Source: Candidatus Thalassospirochaeta sargassi
Lineage (GTDB): Bacteria; Spirochaetota; Spirochaetia; UBA9216
Assembly: GCA_028532855.1 (NCBI GenBank)
Contig: JAQQAL010000010.1
Span: 62,001 to 126,000, forward strand
Reading direction: 5' to 3'
Length of the DNA stretch: 64,000 nucleotides
The notes beneath the pieces are model-generated. The model did not search any database. It had not been told where the DNA came from and saw only the letters and a list, made by a program, of their open reading frames with translations. Both the position numbers and the translations under genes were made by a program. This document shows, piece after piece, positions 9,465-18,790 of the stretch. Each line of letters begins with the position of its first letter. Positions within the stretch are counted from its first letter, which is position 1.

Positions 9465-10774
9465 GGACTAAATCTTTTCTGAGATTTGAAATAATCATAT
9501 TACTTGCAGCTATAGGTCTCTCTGTAATAGGCATAATGTTTATTTATTCCAGCGCTATATCATCGGATGGTATCCTGCAAAATAATGAATATATAAAACA
9601 GATTGTCTGGGTCAGCGTTGGGCTTGTTGTATTAATTGGCGGTTCATTTTTTGATTATGAAAGACTACGGTCGCTGTCTCTTTATATATACCTGACTTTG
9701 ATAGGACTTTTATTGCTAGTACTTGTACTAGGCGAGGTTGTTAATGGTGCGAAATCCTGGCTTAGTCTAAGCGGCGTTGGTATTCAACCCTCGGAATTTA
9801 TGAAGATAGCACTGATTCTACAACTGGCAACCTTTCTAGAAGCCAGCGGAAGTAAATATTCAGATTTTGTAAGATTTATAATCAGTTTGATTATTATGGC
9901 TATACCTATGGGCCTTGTGCTTATCCAGCCGGATATGGGAACAGCTATGGTATATATACCTATATATCTTGTGATGGCCTTTGTCGGTGGGATTAAAAAG
10001 CGTTATCTGATATTCATACTTGCTACAGGCGCTCTTGTTATTATAGGTACGATTATTCCAGCGTGGGACATATTTATAGTCACTGAAAAAAGTGTAAAAC
10101 TGGCAAAAGTCTTTTCTGAACCAAAATTACTGCTTATCATTATTGGTGCGGCTGCGGCTGTATTCCTTTTGAGTGGTGCCGGGTTTATATTCCTTAAAAA
10201 AAGGTATTTTTACTGGATAGGATTTGCAGCTTTGATTATTATTGTTGCCTCAGGTATGACTCTCGGGGAATCGAACTTTATTAAAGATTATCAGCTGAAA
10301 AGATTGATAATTTTCATGGATCCTCAGGTAGATCCAAAAGGCGCCGGATGGAATGTAATACAGTCAATAACCGCCGTAGGTTCAGGCGGGCCGGGCGGTA
10401 AAGGGTTTCTTAAGGGGACACAGAGCCATTATAGATACCTCCCGCAGCAATCGACTGATTTTATTTTTTCAATAATCGCGGAAGAACTGGGTTTTGCAGG
10501 ATGTCTGCTTGTTTTTGTTTTATTTCTCGTTATATTAATGCGAAGCCTTTTTATCCTGTTGAGTGCGAAAGATTATTTTGCCTTATACATTGGCTCGGGT
10601 GTGGTAGCAATGATTTTCTTTCATTTCATTGTTAATATCGGTATGGCTATGGGGATAATGCCAATTACCGGAATTCCTCTGCTTCTTGTCTCATACGGGG
10701 GATCCTCAATGTTGACCACGATGACCGGGCTTGCGCTGGTATCAAGCATATATCTTCATAAATATAAATATTAG
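9461..10774 (+). CDS. rodA: SEDS peptidoglycan polymerase RodA
   Basis: Glycosyltransferase that polymerises lipid II together with PBP2. The 437-residue polytopic protein has SEDS hallmarks: GGSFFDYE, the GIQPSEFMKIALI motif, the LIQPDMGTAMVY loop, the QSITAVGSGGPGGKGFLKGTQ periplasmic region and the C-terminal GIPLLLVSYGGSSML. It is longer than E. coli RodA (~370), with extra hydrophobic sequence at about residues 210-280. It overlaps mrdA by 4 bp. Confidence 0.96.
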   Translation: MRTKSFLRFEIIILLAAIGLSVIGIMFIYSSAISSDGILQNNEYIKQIVWVSVGLVVLIGGSFFDYERLRSLSLYIYLTLIGLLLLVLVLGEVVNGAKSWLSLSGVGIQPSEFMKIALILQLATFLEASGSKYSDFVRFIISLIIMAIPMGLVLIQPDMGTAMVYIPIYLVMAFVGGIKKRYLIFILATGALVIIGTIIPAWDIFIVTEKSVKLAKVFSEPKLLLIIIGAAAAVFLLSGAGFIFLKKRYFYWIGFAALIIIVASGMTLGESNFIKDYQLKRLIIFMDPQVDPKGAGWNVIQSITAVGSGGPGGKGFLKGTQSHYRYLPQQSTDFIFSIIAEELGFAGCLLVFVLFLVILMRSLFILLSAKDYFALYIGSGVVAMIFFHFIVNIGMAMGIMPITGIPLLLVSYGGSSMLTTMTGLALVSSIYLHKYKY

Positions 10775-10785
10775 GTTGGATTTTT

Positions 10786-13269
10786 ATGAAAAATATCATT
10801 CCTGAAAAAGATTTGCATGGAGCTCTTCTAAGGGTTAACATGCCCGGAAGGTATGTCGGAGGAGAATTCGGCATAATTGTAAAGAAAAAAAGCGACTTCA
10901 GTACTGCTCTTTGTTTTCCTGATCTTTATGAGATCGGTATGTCGAATCAAGCAGTAAAAATTATATATGAAATGATCAATAATGAGACTGAAACAGCCTG
11001 TGAGAGGGTTTTTAATCCTGCACCTGATTTTGAGGCTGTACTAAGAGAAAAAAAAATACCTTTATACAGTTTAGAAACCGGAAAATCGGTGAAAGATCAT
11101 GACCTGCTGGCGTTTACTGTCGGGTATGAGCTTGCTGCCACAAATATGCTCGCTGTATTAGATTTAAGCGGCATTCCTTTACTAAATGATGAACGCGGCG
11201 AAGATGATCCTCTGGTAATTGCCGGGGGGCCATCAATGACAAACCCGGCGCCTTTCGGATCTTTTATAGATGCTGTATTTATCGGTGAAGCTGAAGAGAT
11301 TTTTACGCATATTGTAAAAGAGATGTCTGATATGAAGAAAAAAGGCGCCGGAAGAACTGAAATGCTTGAATACATACATCGTTCTGATTATTTCTGGTAT
11401 AAAGGCAGAGATAAAACTGTGAAAAAGGCAGTATGGAAAAATTTCAGCAGCACAAAAAATAAAAGGAAGATTCTTGTGCCTTCAATCAGCAGTGTACAGG
11501 ATCACGGTGTTGTTGAAATAATGCGCGGATGTCCTAACGGTTGCAGATTCTGTCATGCAGGAATATTCTATAGGCCGTATAGAGAAAAAGAAATCGATGT
11601 AATTCTTGAAGAAGTTGAGTCGATGATTGAAACCTGCGGTTATCGTGAGGTTACACTTTCTTCACTATCTAGTGGTGATTATAAATATATAACAGAATTG
11701 ATTACAATACTGAATAAAAAATATGAGGATAGAAAGATTTCATTCTCGTTTCCATCAATAAGAATTAATAGTCTGACTCTGCCAATTATCAGTGAAATTT
11801 CTAAGGTCAGGAAGAGCGGCTTGACATTTGCTGTAGAGACACCTGAACTTGTAAGACAGCGTGGTCTTAATAAAGAGGCTCCAAAAGAAAGAATAATTGA
11901 GATATTGAAAGAAGCCAAAAAACTCGGATGGAATAAGGCCAAATTCTATTTTATGGTTGGATTACCTTTTTTTGAAAATGAAGAAGAAACGGATGCCATA
12001 ATAGATTTCCTGAGAGAAGTAGGGCGGGAAACTAAGATGCAGCTTAATATCAATGTTGGTACTTTTATTCCTAAACCGCATACCCCCTTTCAGTGGTCTT
12101 TTCAGCTTGACGAAAAAACAGCTTTCGAGAGATTAATTAAAATAAAACGTGCATTGCCGGAGAAGTTTTTCAAGGTGGGGTTTCAATCTCCATTTATTTC
12201 ATTTCTTGAAAGTATGATCAGTCGTGGCGATGAGCGCTCCGGTAAGCTGATTATCGAAGCTTATAAAAACGGTGCCAGACTTGATGCCTGGGACGAGTAT
12301 CTGAAAAAACAGGTATGGAGTGATGTGATTGAAAATGCTGACTGGGATGTAGAAAAGGAAGTTTGTAGAAAAAGAGATCTAGAAGAAGTTCTTCCATGGG
12401 ATAATATCCTTTTGGGTGCAGGTAAGGGTTTCTTCAAAACAGAACTGGAAAAAGCTTTCCACGGGGAATTAACAGGGCAGTGCGCTGCTTTATGTAATCA
12501 TAATTGCGGTGCATGTAACTCCGAAAATGAAGTTCGAATAAATGAAAGTTTAGATATCAGCAAATATATTGGTGCATCCAAAAGCTGCGAGGCTGATAAA
12601 AAGAGAGAGATAAAACTTCTTTTTAAGTTTACAAAAAATGGCAAGGCTGCTTTTTTATCACATATAAACGTTATGAATGTGTTTGAACGCTCATTTCTCA
12701 GAGCCGGGCTTGAATTAAAATACAGCCAGGGTTTTAATCCTAAACCCAAACTTGAATTTGCCAATCCTCTTACTCTCGGGTTTGAATCAAAGCAGGAATT
12801 AGCAGCGGTTGAAATGATAACAGGTGAAAATACAACAAACGATGATGCTGCAAAAGTATTTAAAGAAAAAATGAATAAATCACTTCCTGAGGGTATGAGC
12901 ATTACCGATGCAAAAGTTATTAAAGCAGTTGCATCAGCAGAAACAGGAAAAAAGGTGAAGTCTTTGATGGCCTCATATAATGGGGGCGAATATATCCTGC
13001 GATGTAAGAATAGTGAAGCACTGGATATATTACAAAAGGTTTTGAATGTTGAAGAGAGTGTAGAATATCATATTGAAGATAACAGGCTTGTGTTATTAAC
13101 AAGGAAAAACAGCAGGGGCAATATTCTGAATATTTTTAAAATGATGAAAGAAAAAGCCGGTTGGGAACATCCTTTTGATCATATTGAGGTTATACGAACA
13201 AAGACCTGCTGCGCTGTTTTGAAAGAACAGGAGCAGGCTGCGATGGACTATTTCAGTTGTTATAAATAG
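10786..13269 (+). CDS. Radical SAM protein fused to DUF2344 (TIGR03960/TIGR03936 type)
   Basis: An 827-residue two-part protein. The N-terminal half has a cobalamin-binding-like region and a radical SAM domain whose iron-sulfur Cys motif is MRGCPNGCRFCHAG (C-x3-C-x2-C). About residues 600-827 match the DUF2344 family (LSHINVMNVFERSFLRAGLELKYSQGFNPKPK). The family is widespread and its substrate is unestablished to my knowledge. In many Firmicutes it lies beside RNase G/E and ribosomal protein genes. Here it follows rodA by 11 bp and converges with mazG with almost no gap. Confidence 0.88.
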   Translation: MKNIIPEKDLHGALLRVNMPGRYVGGEFGIIVKKKSDFSTALCFPDLYEIGMSNQAVKIIYEMINNETETACERVFNPAPDFEAVLREKKIPLYSLETGKSVKDHDLLAFTVGYELAATNMLAVLDLSGIPLLNDERGEDDPLVIAGGPSMTNPAPFGSFIDAVFIGEAEEIFTHIVKEMSDMKKKGAGRTEMLEYIHRSDYFWYKGRDKTVKKAVWKNFSSTKNKRKILVPSISSVQDHGVVEIMRGCPNGCRFCHAGIFYRPYREKEIDVILEEVESMIETCGYREVTLSSLSSGDYKYITELITILNKKYEDRKISFSFPSIRINSLTLPIISEISKVRKSGLTFAVETPELVRQRGLNKEAPKERIIEILKEAKKLGWNKAKFYFMVGLPFFENEEETDAIIDFLREVGRETKMQLNINVGTFIPKPHTPFQWSFQLDEKTAFERLIKIKRALPEKFFKVGFQSPFISFLESMISRGDERSGKLIIEAYKNGARLDAWDEYLKKQVWSDVIENADWDVEKEVCRKRDLEEVLPWDNILLGAGKGFFKTELEKAFHGELTGQCAALCNHNCGACNSENEVRINESLDISKYIGASKSCEADKKREIKLLFKFTKNGKAAFLSHINVMNVFERSFLRAGLELKYSQGFNPKPKLEFANPLTLGFESKQELAAVEMITGENTTNDDAAKVFKEKMNKSLPEGMSITDAKVIKAVASAETGKKVKSLMASYNGGEYILRCKNSEALDILQKVLNVEESVEYHIEDNRLVLLTRKNSRGNILNIFKMMKEKAGWEHPFDHIEVIRTKTCCAVLKEQEQAAMDYFSCYK

Positions 13270-13270
13270 A

Positions 13271-14071
13271 TCAATCAGGTTCCTTCTGTAGTTTTGCTTC
13301 CTGCCATAGCTCCTCCAGTTTTTCTAGAGGAGTTTCTTTCATTACCTGATTCGATTGTTTTATCTTTTGCTCAATATATTGAAACCGATTGGTAAATTTT
13401 GTATTTGTTTTTGAGAGTGCAGTAGAGGGGTCGACAGATAAAAATCTTGCAATATTGACTATTGTAAAAAGAATATCACCAAGCTCAGCTTCAATCTCAG
13501 ATTTATCTTCTGCTGCAACAGCCTCTTTGAATTCATGGATTTCTTCATCGAGTTTTAATATTACATCATCAATTTGATTCCAGTCAAAACCGGATTTTAC
13601 AGCTTTCTTTTGTAGTTTTTGAGCTTTCAGTAGGGGAGGGAAATGTTTAGGTACAGAATCAAGAACTGAGTTGTCATGAACTCTTCCTTCAACATTCTGC
13701 TTTATTTCCTCCCACTGATGTACAACCTCCTCGGATGAATCTGCTACAGCATCAGCAAAAACGTGGGGATGTCTTCTTATCAATTTGTCAGAAATACCTT
13801 TAAACACAGCATCAATACTGAATTTGCCATCTTCTTCGTACATAATAGATGTAAAGGTCGCAAGAAGGTAAAGATCGCCTAATTCCTCGCAAACATGAGA
13901 AGTGTCATCTTCAATAATGGCATCTATACACTCATATGCTTCTTCAATAATATTTTCTTTGATACTGTCGGGGGTTTGTTTTCTGTCCCATGGACAGCCA
14001 TCTGGTGAACGAAGTTGTTTTATTATGTCATACAGTTTGTTAAAACCTTCTGAGGGTGTATTATAATTCAT
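13271..14071 (-). CDS. mazG: Nucleoside triphosphate pyrophosphohydrolase MazG
   Basis: Hydrolyses (d)NTPs to monophosphates and pyrophosphate, a house-cleaning and stringent-response role. The 266-residue protein has two MazG domains. The first starts GCPWDRKQTPDSIKENIIEEAYE with the metal-binding EExxE and EELGDL motifs. The second has EIHEFKEAVAAED and EIEAELGDILFTIVNIAR. Length and layout match E. coli MazG. It stands alone on this strand after a 333-bp gap and converges on the radical SAM gene. Confidence 0.95.
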   Translation of the reverse strand: MNYNTPSEGFNKLYDIIKQLRSPDGCPWDRKQTPDSIKENIIEEAYECIDAIIEDDTSHVCEELGDLYLLATFTSIMYEEDGKFSIDAVFKGISDKLIRRHPHVFADAVADSSEEVVHQWEEIKQNVEGRVHDNSVLDSVPKHFPPLLKAQKLQKKAVKSGFDWNQIDDVILKLDEEIHEFKEAVAAEDKSEIEAELGDILFTIVNIARFLSVDPSTALSKTNTKFTNRFQYIEQKIKQSNQVMKETPLEKLEELWQEAKLQKEPD

Positions 14072-14404
14072 ACAATGATAGTAACATAATTAGTAGAAAA
14101 GTAAAAGATGAGGGAGGCTGCCTTGTTTTTCGCGCTCTATATGTGAAGCATTGTTAAGATGTATGATATTGTATACATATTAAGAGGTATAGATTTTTGT
14201 CCTGCTGTTTTGCCCTCCGGATGTATGCGTTTTTGGGGTTATGGATGAAGTAATTTTGGTAATGTTTTAAAATTCTAAAAAACCTCATCTGAGAGTAGAC
14301 AGAATATACATTATCAGAAGTAAAGAGTTTGATTTTTATAATATATACTGTGACAAAATACAGTTAAGTAAATAGCCGCGAATATAAGTAGAAATATCAA
14401 CTAC
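14072..14404. other. AT-rich intergenic region upstream of mazG
   Basis: I see no credible gene here. It must hold the end of the 96-residue-protein transcript and the mazG promoter, but no convincing -35/-10 pair or terminator stands out. An imperfect dyad (ATGTAT / ATACAT with an 8-base centre) lies at 14159-14178 and could be an operator. It is the longest non-coding stretch in the window apart from the RNase P RNA locus. Confidence 0.5.
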
Positions 14405-14695
14405 TTAGTAGCTGTTGTCAAATGCCTTACTGTACAGAAATAGAACCGTGAAAGAAAATACAGACGGCCAGAATATCCCTATTGTAAATATGTCTCTGAA
14501 AAAAGCAATGTATTTTAATGGATCAAAGTTTATCATAGTATCGAAAAACACCCCAAGGAATGAACCTATTATTCCAAATAGAAGACAGAAAAAATAATTT
14601 TTGAGAATATCTTTTTTAATGAAAAAATAGAAAAGAGATGCAAATAAAACACCTATTAGAATATAGGTAATTAAAAGATTATAGTAAAAATTCAT
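14405..14695 (-). CDS. Small four-helix membrane protein, unknown function
   Basis: A 96-residue protein that is almost all transmembrane. There are helices at about 8-26, 33-52 and 72-92, and a possible fourth around 60, with a GIIGSFLGVFFD glycine-rich turn. A real ribosome-binding site (AAGGAAG, 7 bases before the ATG) supports translation. It starts 18 bp after the lipoprotein stop codon, so it is probably the last gene of the cyclase-lipoprotein transcript. The glycine pattern faintly recalls the transglycosylase-associated/GlsB family, but this is not enough to name it. Confidence 0.6.
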   Translation of the reverse strand: MNFYYNLLITYILIGVLFASLFYFFIKKDILKNYFFCLLFGIIGSFLGVFFDTMINFDPLKYIAFFRDIFTIGIFWPSVFSFTVLFLYSKAFDNSY

Positions 14696-14713
14696 GTTGT
14701 TACTTCCTTAAGG

Positions 14714-15559
14714 CTACTCTGTCGTAAGCTGGCAGTTGAATTTAAGTGTTCCAAGATAAACAGGTTTACTGTATATGAGTTTTGAAACATCATCCTGCTC
14801 CTTTCCGAATGATAGAATGTAAAAAGTGATATAGAGGTAATAACCACCGTCTTCATTAGTCGAACTGGTATAGCTATCGATATCGATCGATTCAGGCATG
14901 TCGCTGTCGTAGATACTGAAATTATCAGTGAAAAAGAATTTATTATTGTATTCACCGGTATCACTGTTCTCTACATGCCTGTAAATATATGTTTCCATAT
15001 CAGAGGAAAATGAAACGGATCCGTCTGATTCAGCTAAAAAAGTGCTGCCTGGAGATAGATCCTGGTTGAAATTCAGTACAATATTAAAATCCTCTTCTAA
15101 GATATCATCATCCAGAGCAAAAGAAGGCTTAGTCTCTGAATGCGAAATAGAATTTGATATATAACTGTAATCAAAATACAGCCTTTCAAAGCCAAGATTT
15201 TCAAGTGATGATTCATCGGCGGTTGAATAATTATCTATTGTCGTTTCATCAGTCAGGTATTCTGTTTCAGAGTTTGCTGCATCCAGAGGGTCATATATCT
15301 TGTAGTACAATTCGTAGCCGTAAAAAATACTGCTTTGATTGTCATAAGCGTTGGTGAAAACAAGGTTGTTTTCCTGGCTGATATCATCAGGATTATCCCG
15401 TGTATAAACAAGCTCGGGCGCTATCAGCACCGAGTATGTTGGCAGACCGCAAGAATTGCACAATACAGCTGAAAAGAGAATAATTAACAGTTCTGCAGTA
15501 ATGCAGTACTGTTTAATTTTTATAAAAATATTATTATTCGACAATATCAATAAGCTCAT
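14714..15559 (-). CDS. Putative lipoprotein, unknown function
   Basis: A 281-residue protein with a hydrophobic signal (LLIILFSAVLCNSC). The relaxed lipobox Cys is at about residue 37, consistent with the looser spirochaetal lipobox. The mature part is acidic, beta-rich and has many Ser, Asp and Tyr residues. I recognise no domain. The chosen ATG overlaps the cyclase gene by 26 bp; TTG codons at positions 4 and 6 of the frame are alternative starts, and no strong ribosome-binding site decides. The overlap implies coupled expression with the cyclase. Confidence 0.65.
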   Translation of the reverse strand: MSLLILSNNNIFIKIKQYCITAELLIILFSAVLCNSCGLPTYSVLIAPELVYTRDNPDDISQENNLVFTNAYDNQSSIFYGYELYYKIYDPLDAANSETEYLTDETTIDNYSTADESSLENLGFERLYFDYSYISNSISHSETKPSFALDDDILEEDFNIVLNFNQDLSPGSTFLAESDGSVSFSSDMETYIYRHVENSDTGEYNNKFFFTDNFSIYDSDMPESIDIDSYTSSTNEDGGYYLYITFYILSFGKEQDDVSKLIYSKPVYLGTLKFNCQLTTE

Positions 15560-17918
15560 AGATCAGTACGGGCTTATTCTTACCTTTTACTCTGATATTG
15601 TCAAGCTCACGGACAAGAACCTGATCTTTTACAAGACCGTATGTATATTCACTGATAATAATCTGAGTCCGGTACTGCTTATTTGTGCCTTCAAGGCGTG
15701 CCGCAAGGTTAACATTATCCCCTATCAGGGTGTAATCCATACGCTGGGTTGAACCCATGTTGCCTACAGTCATTATGCCCGAATTTATACCAATACCTAT
15801 GTTTATCTGTTTCTCAGGCGGAAGTGTTGTATTAAGCTTTTTAAGCGCTGTAATCTGCTTGACTGCGGCACAGCACGATCGGAATGCATGATCTTCCTGA
15901 GGCAGAGGTGCTCCCCAGAAACACATAATAGCGTCGCCCTCGTATTTATCAAGGGTTCCTTCGTAATCGAGGATTATGTCTGTCATGGCTGTAAGGTACT
16001 GGTTCAGAAGCTGAACCAGTTCCTGCGGCGGCATTGATTCCGAAAGTGTTGTAAATCCGCGAATATCGGAAAAGAAAACCGAGAGGTTTTTATCTACTCC
16101 GCCGAGTTCAGGCGGTGTTTCGATAATCTGCTCTACTACCTTCGGGCTTAGATAAGTGCCGAACATACCCTTGATTTTTTTCTTATCACGCTCTTCTGTC
16201 ATTGCGCGGTAAGCAATAAGAAGCAGAAATGTGAGAACAATTGCAATTGCCGGTTCGAAGAAAGAAATAACGTAGTTGTAGTTGTCGAAGATATAACTTG
16301 AACCGAAAAACATTGCCAGAATCATTACAAGCGAGACGAATAAGGTGGGAATTGTAGAAAATCGCGACGCAAGAAAGGCTGTCAGCATAACGAAGAATGC
16401 CATAATTACGAAATCTATCCAGTAGGGCGCCTTGGTGAGGAAATTGTTCATTAGAATGGTATTTAATGCGTTTGCATGAACTTCAACCCCGAACATAAGA
16501 CCGTAGGGCGTCGGTTTCTGGTCTGCAGCCATACCCTTTGTAAAGGCGCCAACCATTACAATCTTATTGCTCAAAGCCTTTGTTCTGGGCCATCTTGAAC
16601 CTATACCAGGGGGATTTGAAGCATATCCGGCATACGAACGTACGGGATAGGTTTGCTTCTCTCCGCTGGCTGCAAAAGAAGGATAGCCCATGAAGTTAAT
16701 CAGCATCTTGCATTCTTCATCAATGGGAATTCTTATTTCTTCAACAAGGTGGCTTTCCGCCTCTTTTACAAGATTTCCATCATCATCAATTTCCGGCGGC
16801 TTATCAACAATTCGATACGGTTCCCAACTGCCGGTTCTGGAATTATACTGTTCGGGATCGGAAATAAGAATGTACTCCCCTATTACGATTTCAAGATCAC
16901 TGAGCTGCTTGTTAAAGTAATTACAGGCGAGAGAAAGTGTAATGGATGGCACAAGATGATCGCGATATTTTTCGACTATGTAATATGAATCATCAGGTTC
17001 TCCGTCACCGTCGATGTCGTCGCTCTTCATAGGCGCATCTTTCTGCATGCTGTTTATAATATCGTTAATCACGCTCTCGGTGAGAGGATATTCAATATTA
17101 TGCTTGATTCCGTAGCTGTCGCTCCAGGCCAGGCGCTCAAATCGTGTTACATCAACAGGATAATCAACACTAAGCTCATCAAGGCGTATAGTTTCGACAA
17201 GCATGCTTGATTTCCCGAGCAGCGGCTGTCGTCTGTAAACATCATCATGATCTTCTTTGAAATTTGCATGTCCATAACCGCGGGCCGCATCTGCATAGGG
17301 TGCGAGCGGGGGTTGAAGCCCATAGAACGCCGGTACGTCCCGCCATTCTCCGATGACCTTCTTATAGTCCACATCACCATAGCCGTCATACAGAATTTGC
17401 TGTCTTTCGTAGTATTCATCATAGATGCCGGCGGGAGGCGGAAATTCATCAAGGAATGTTTCCGTAAAAACCTTACCGTGCTCTTTAAAAGCGTCAACCA
17501 GAAGTCCGTCATAGGTAGGATTATCAATTGAATCACCAAAGAGGAGGTCTAGAAATACAGAGTTTTCTCTTTCATTCTGATTCTCAATTCTAGAAAGAGA
17601 TTTCAGAAAATCTGCGTGCCGCCATCGTGGAAAAGGAAAACGGCCGAATCTTTCGAGGGTTTTGAGATCTATTCCGACAATAAGTATGTCAGGTGAAATA
17701 TTAGGGTTGAATCCCTCATAACTTACACCGACCTGTAGATCTTCCTCTACCCTGTCAGTGCGGTATTTGAAGAACGTGTCGAGCATACCGTTATCAAGAC
17801 GATCAAAAATTACTGTGAAATTTGAAAGTAGATAAAACGCCAGGAGAATAAGTCCCCCGATTACAAAGCAGAAATGCTTTGCGTCCAAAATTTTTAAACG
17901 ACTTTTTTTTGCGCTCAT
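15534..17918 (-). CDS. CHASE2-domain class III adenylate cyclase
   Basis: Membrane-bound enzyme predicted to make cAMP from ATP in response to an extracytoplasmic signal. The 794-residue protein has one N-terminal transmembrane helix (~15-35) and a large CHASE2 sensor in the periplasm (~40-480, with LIVGIDLKTLERFGRFPFPRWRH near its start). Three close transmembrane helices follow (~490-575), then a cyclase domain from ~610. The catalytic domain has both metal-binding aspartates (FFSDIRGF and YEGDAIM), the adenine-selecting Lys (LDKYEGD) and Asp (MDYTLIGD), and the transition-state Asn/Arg (NVNLAARLEG). It therefore looks like an active adenylate rather than guanylate cyclase. Confidence 0.92.
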   Translation of the reverse strand: MSAKKSRLKILDAKHFCFVIGGLILLAFYLLSNFTVIFDRLDNGMLDTFFKYRTDRVEEDLQVGVSYEGFNPNISPDILIVGIDLKTLERFGRFPFPRWRHADFLKSLSRIENQNERENSVFLDLLFGDSIDNPTYDGLLVDAFKEHGKVFTETFLDEFPPPAGIYDEYYERQQILYDGYGDVDYKKVIGEWRDVPAFYGLQPPLAPYADAARGYGHANFKEDHDDVYRRQPLLGKSSMLVETIRLDELSVDYPVDVTRFERLAWSDSYGIKHNIEYPLTESVINDIINSMQKDAPMKSDDIDGDGEPDDSYYIVEKYRDHLVPSITLSLACNYFNKQLSDLEIVIGEYILISDPEQYNSRTGSWEPYRIVDKPPEIDDDGNLVKEAESHLVEEIRIPIDEECKMLINFMGYPSFAASGEKQTYPVRSYAGYASNPPGIGSRWPRTKALSNKIVMVGAFTKGMAADQKPTPYGLMFGVEVHANALNTILMNNFLTKAPYWIDFVIMAFFVMLTAFLASRFSTIPTLFVSLVMILAMFFGSSYIFDNYNYVISFFEPAIAIVLTFLLLIAYRAMTEERDKKKIKGMFGTYLSPKVVEQIIETPPELGGVDKNLSVFFSDIRGFTTLSESMPPQELVQLLNQYLTAMTDIILDYEGTLDKYEGDAIMCFWGAPLPQEDHAFRSCCAAVKQITALKKLNTTLPPEKQINIGIGINSGIMTVGNMGSTQRMDYTLIGDNVNLAARLEGTNKQYRTQIIISEYTYGLVKDQVLVRELDNIRVKGKNKPVLIYELIDIVE

Positions 17919-17978
17919 TTATATCTCCCACTTAATTATTACCTGAAATAAGTGAAAATAAAAGGTTTTTTTTACATA

Positions 17979-18008
17979 GCCCCCTTAAAACATCTGAATA
18001 AGGGGGGC
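17979..18008 (-). other. GC-rich hairpin between TPR gene and cyclase
   Basis: Arms CCCCCTTA (17980-17987) and TAAGGGGG (from 17999) can form an 8-bp stem in the 156-bp gap before the cyclase. Read on the minus strand it is followed by an A-run, not a T-run. It is therefore not a canonical intrinsic terminator; it may be a processing or attenuation structure. Confidence 0.4.
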
Positions 18009-18074
18009 CCGGATTAACTGATTGTATCTTCAGTTGATAAAGATCAAATGGTGATTACAATCAGCATATTATCA

Positions 18075-18755
18075 CTAATCCAGCTGTATAACTTTTGTTC
18101 GTGCGAAGGAAGCCCAGCCGCTTCCCGGATACTCATCAAGCAGATTATTGTAAGCATCAATTGCAGCGCTCTTATCCCCAAGCTGTTCGTTCAGTCTTCC
18201 GATTGAAAGCATTGCCCTGGGAACATCCGGGTAGATCTTGTCGTAGTTTTTATAAACATCAATGTAGATATCAAGAGCTTCATGATATTCACCTGCATTT
18301 TCATATGAAGATGCAGAAAGCATTAGTGCGATTGGAGCCAAATAACTGTTTCTGTTAACTTCAGCGGAAGCTTTGAAAAATTCAGCAGCCTTGGTCCATT
18401 CCTCGTTTTGGAAGTACACTCCGCCTTTCAGATAGTCTGCTCTTTGAGCTGCATAGGATGCCGGATAATCATCTGTAACTGAGTCGAGTTTATCGAAGAG
18501 TTCCTGCTGTTTTTCGTTTTTTTCGTCTTCCTCAAGCCTCATCCATTCTTCGTAATCTTTCTGAACTGATTCAATTCTCAAAGCTGATTCATTCGCTTTT
18601 CTATCAGATACAGAATCAATTACCGCTACAATAACAATTGCGGCTACGATGACCGCAAGAATAATCCATAATACTGTTTTGTTCTTCTCCAGAAAAGAAG
18701 TAAGCTGAGAAAGGAACTTTTCCTTCCCTTTCAGTTCGTGTCGCTTGTCCGTCAT
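18075..18755 (-). CDS. Membrane-anchored TPR protein (YfgM-like layout)
   Basis: A 226-residue protein with about 28 mostly charged cytoplasmic residues, one transmembrane helix (VLWIILAVIVAAIVIVAVI), and a periplasmic domain of helical TPR-like repeats ending YNNLLDEYPGSGWASFARTKV. The size and topology match the TPR_21/YfgM type of periplasmic chaperone partners of the Sec translocon, but similarity cannot be confirmed by eye. It lies 35 bp after the sigma-54 activator gene. The AAGGAG ribosome-binding site is 12 bases from the ATG. Confidence 0.75.
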   Translation of the reverse strand: MTDKRHELKGKEKFLSQLTSFLEKNKTVLWIILAVIVAAIVIVAVIDSVSDRKANESALRIESVQKDYEEWMRLEEDEKNEKQQELFDKLDSVTDDYPASYAAQRADYLKGGVYFQNEEWTKAAEFFKASAEVNRNSYLAPIALMLSASSYENAGEYHEALDIYIDVYKNYDKIYPDVPRAMLSIGRLNEQLGDKSAAIDAYNNLLDEYPGSGWASFARTKVIQLD

Positions 18756-18790
18756 AAGTTCAAAAGACTCCTTTGTGGTATAATAATAAC

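Noticed and set aside
13271-13273. Possible missing terminator and gene fusion between the radical SAM gene and mazG
   Set aside because: They are convergent, each with a normal C-terminus; overlap of transcripts is common in compact genomes.
14415-14597. 60-codon + strand frame opposite the small membrane protein
   Set aside because: No ribosome-binding site; the minus-strand gene has one and a convincing membrane topology.
15534-15559. Frameshift joining the cyclase and lipoprotein into one protein
   Set aside because: The cyclase ends at its family-normal C-terminus and the second frame begins with its own signal peptide and lipobox, so a simple overlap explains it.
17971-18008. Intrinsic terminator before the cyclase
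   Set aside because: The T-run is on the wrong side of the hairpin for the minus-strand transcript, and no + strand gene ends here.
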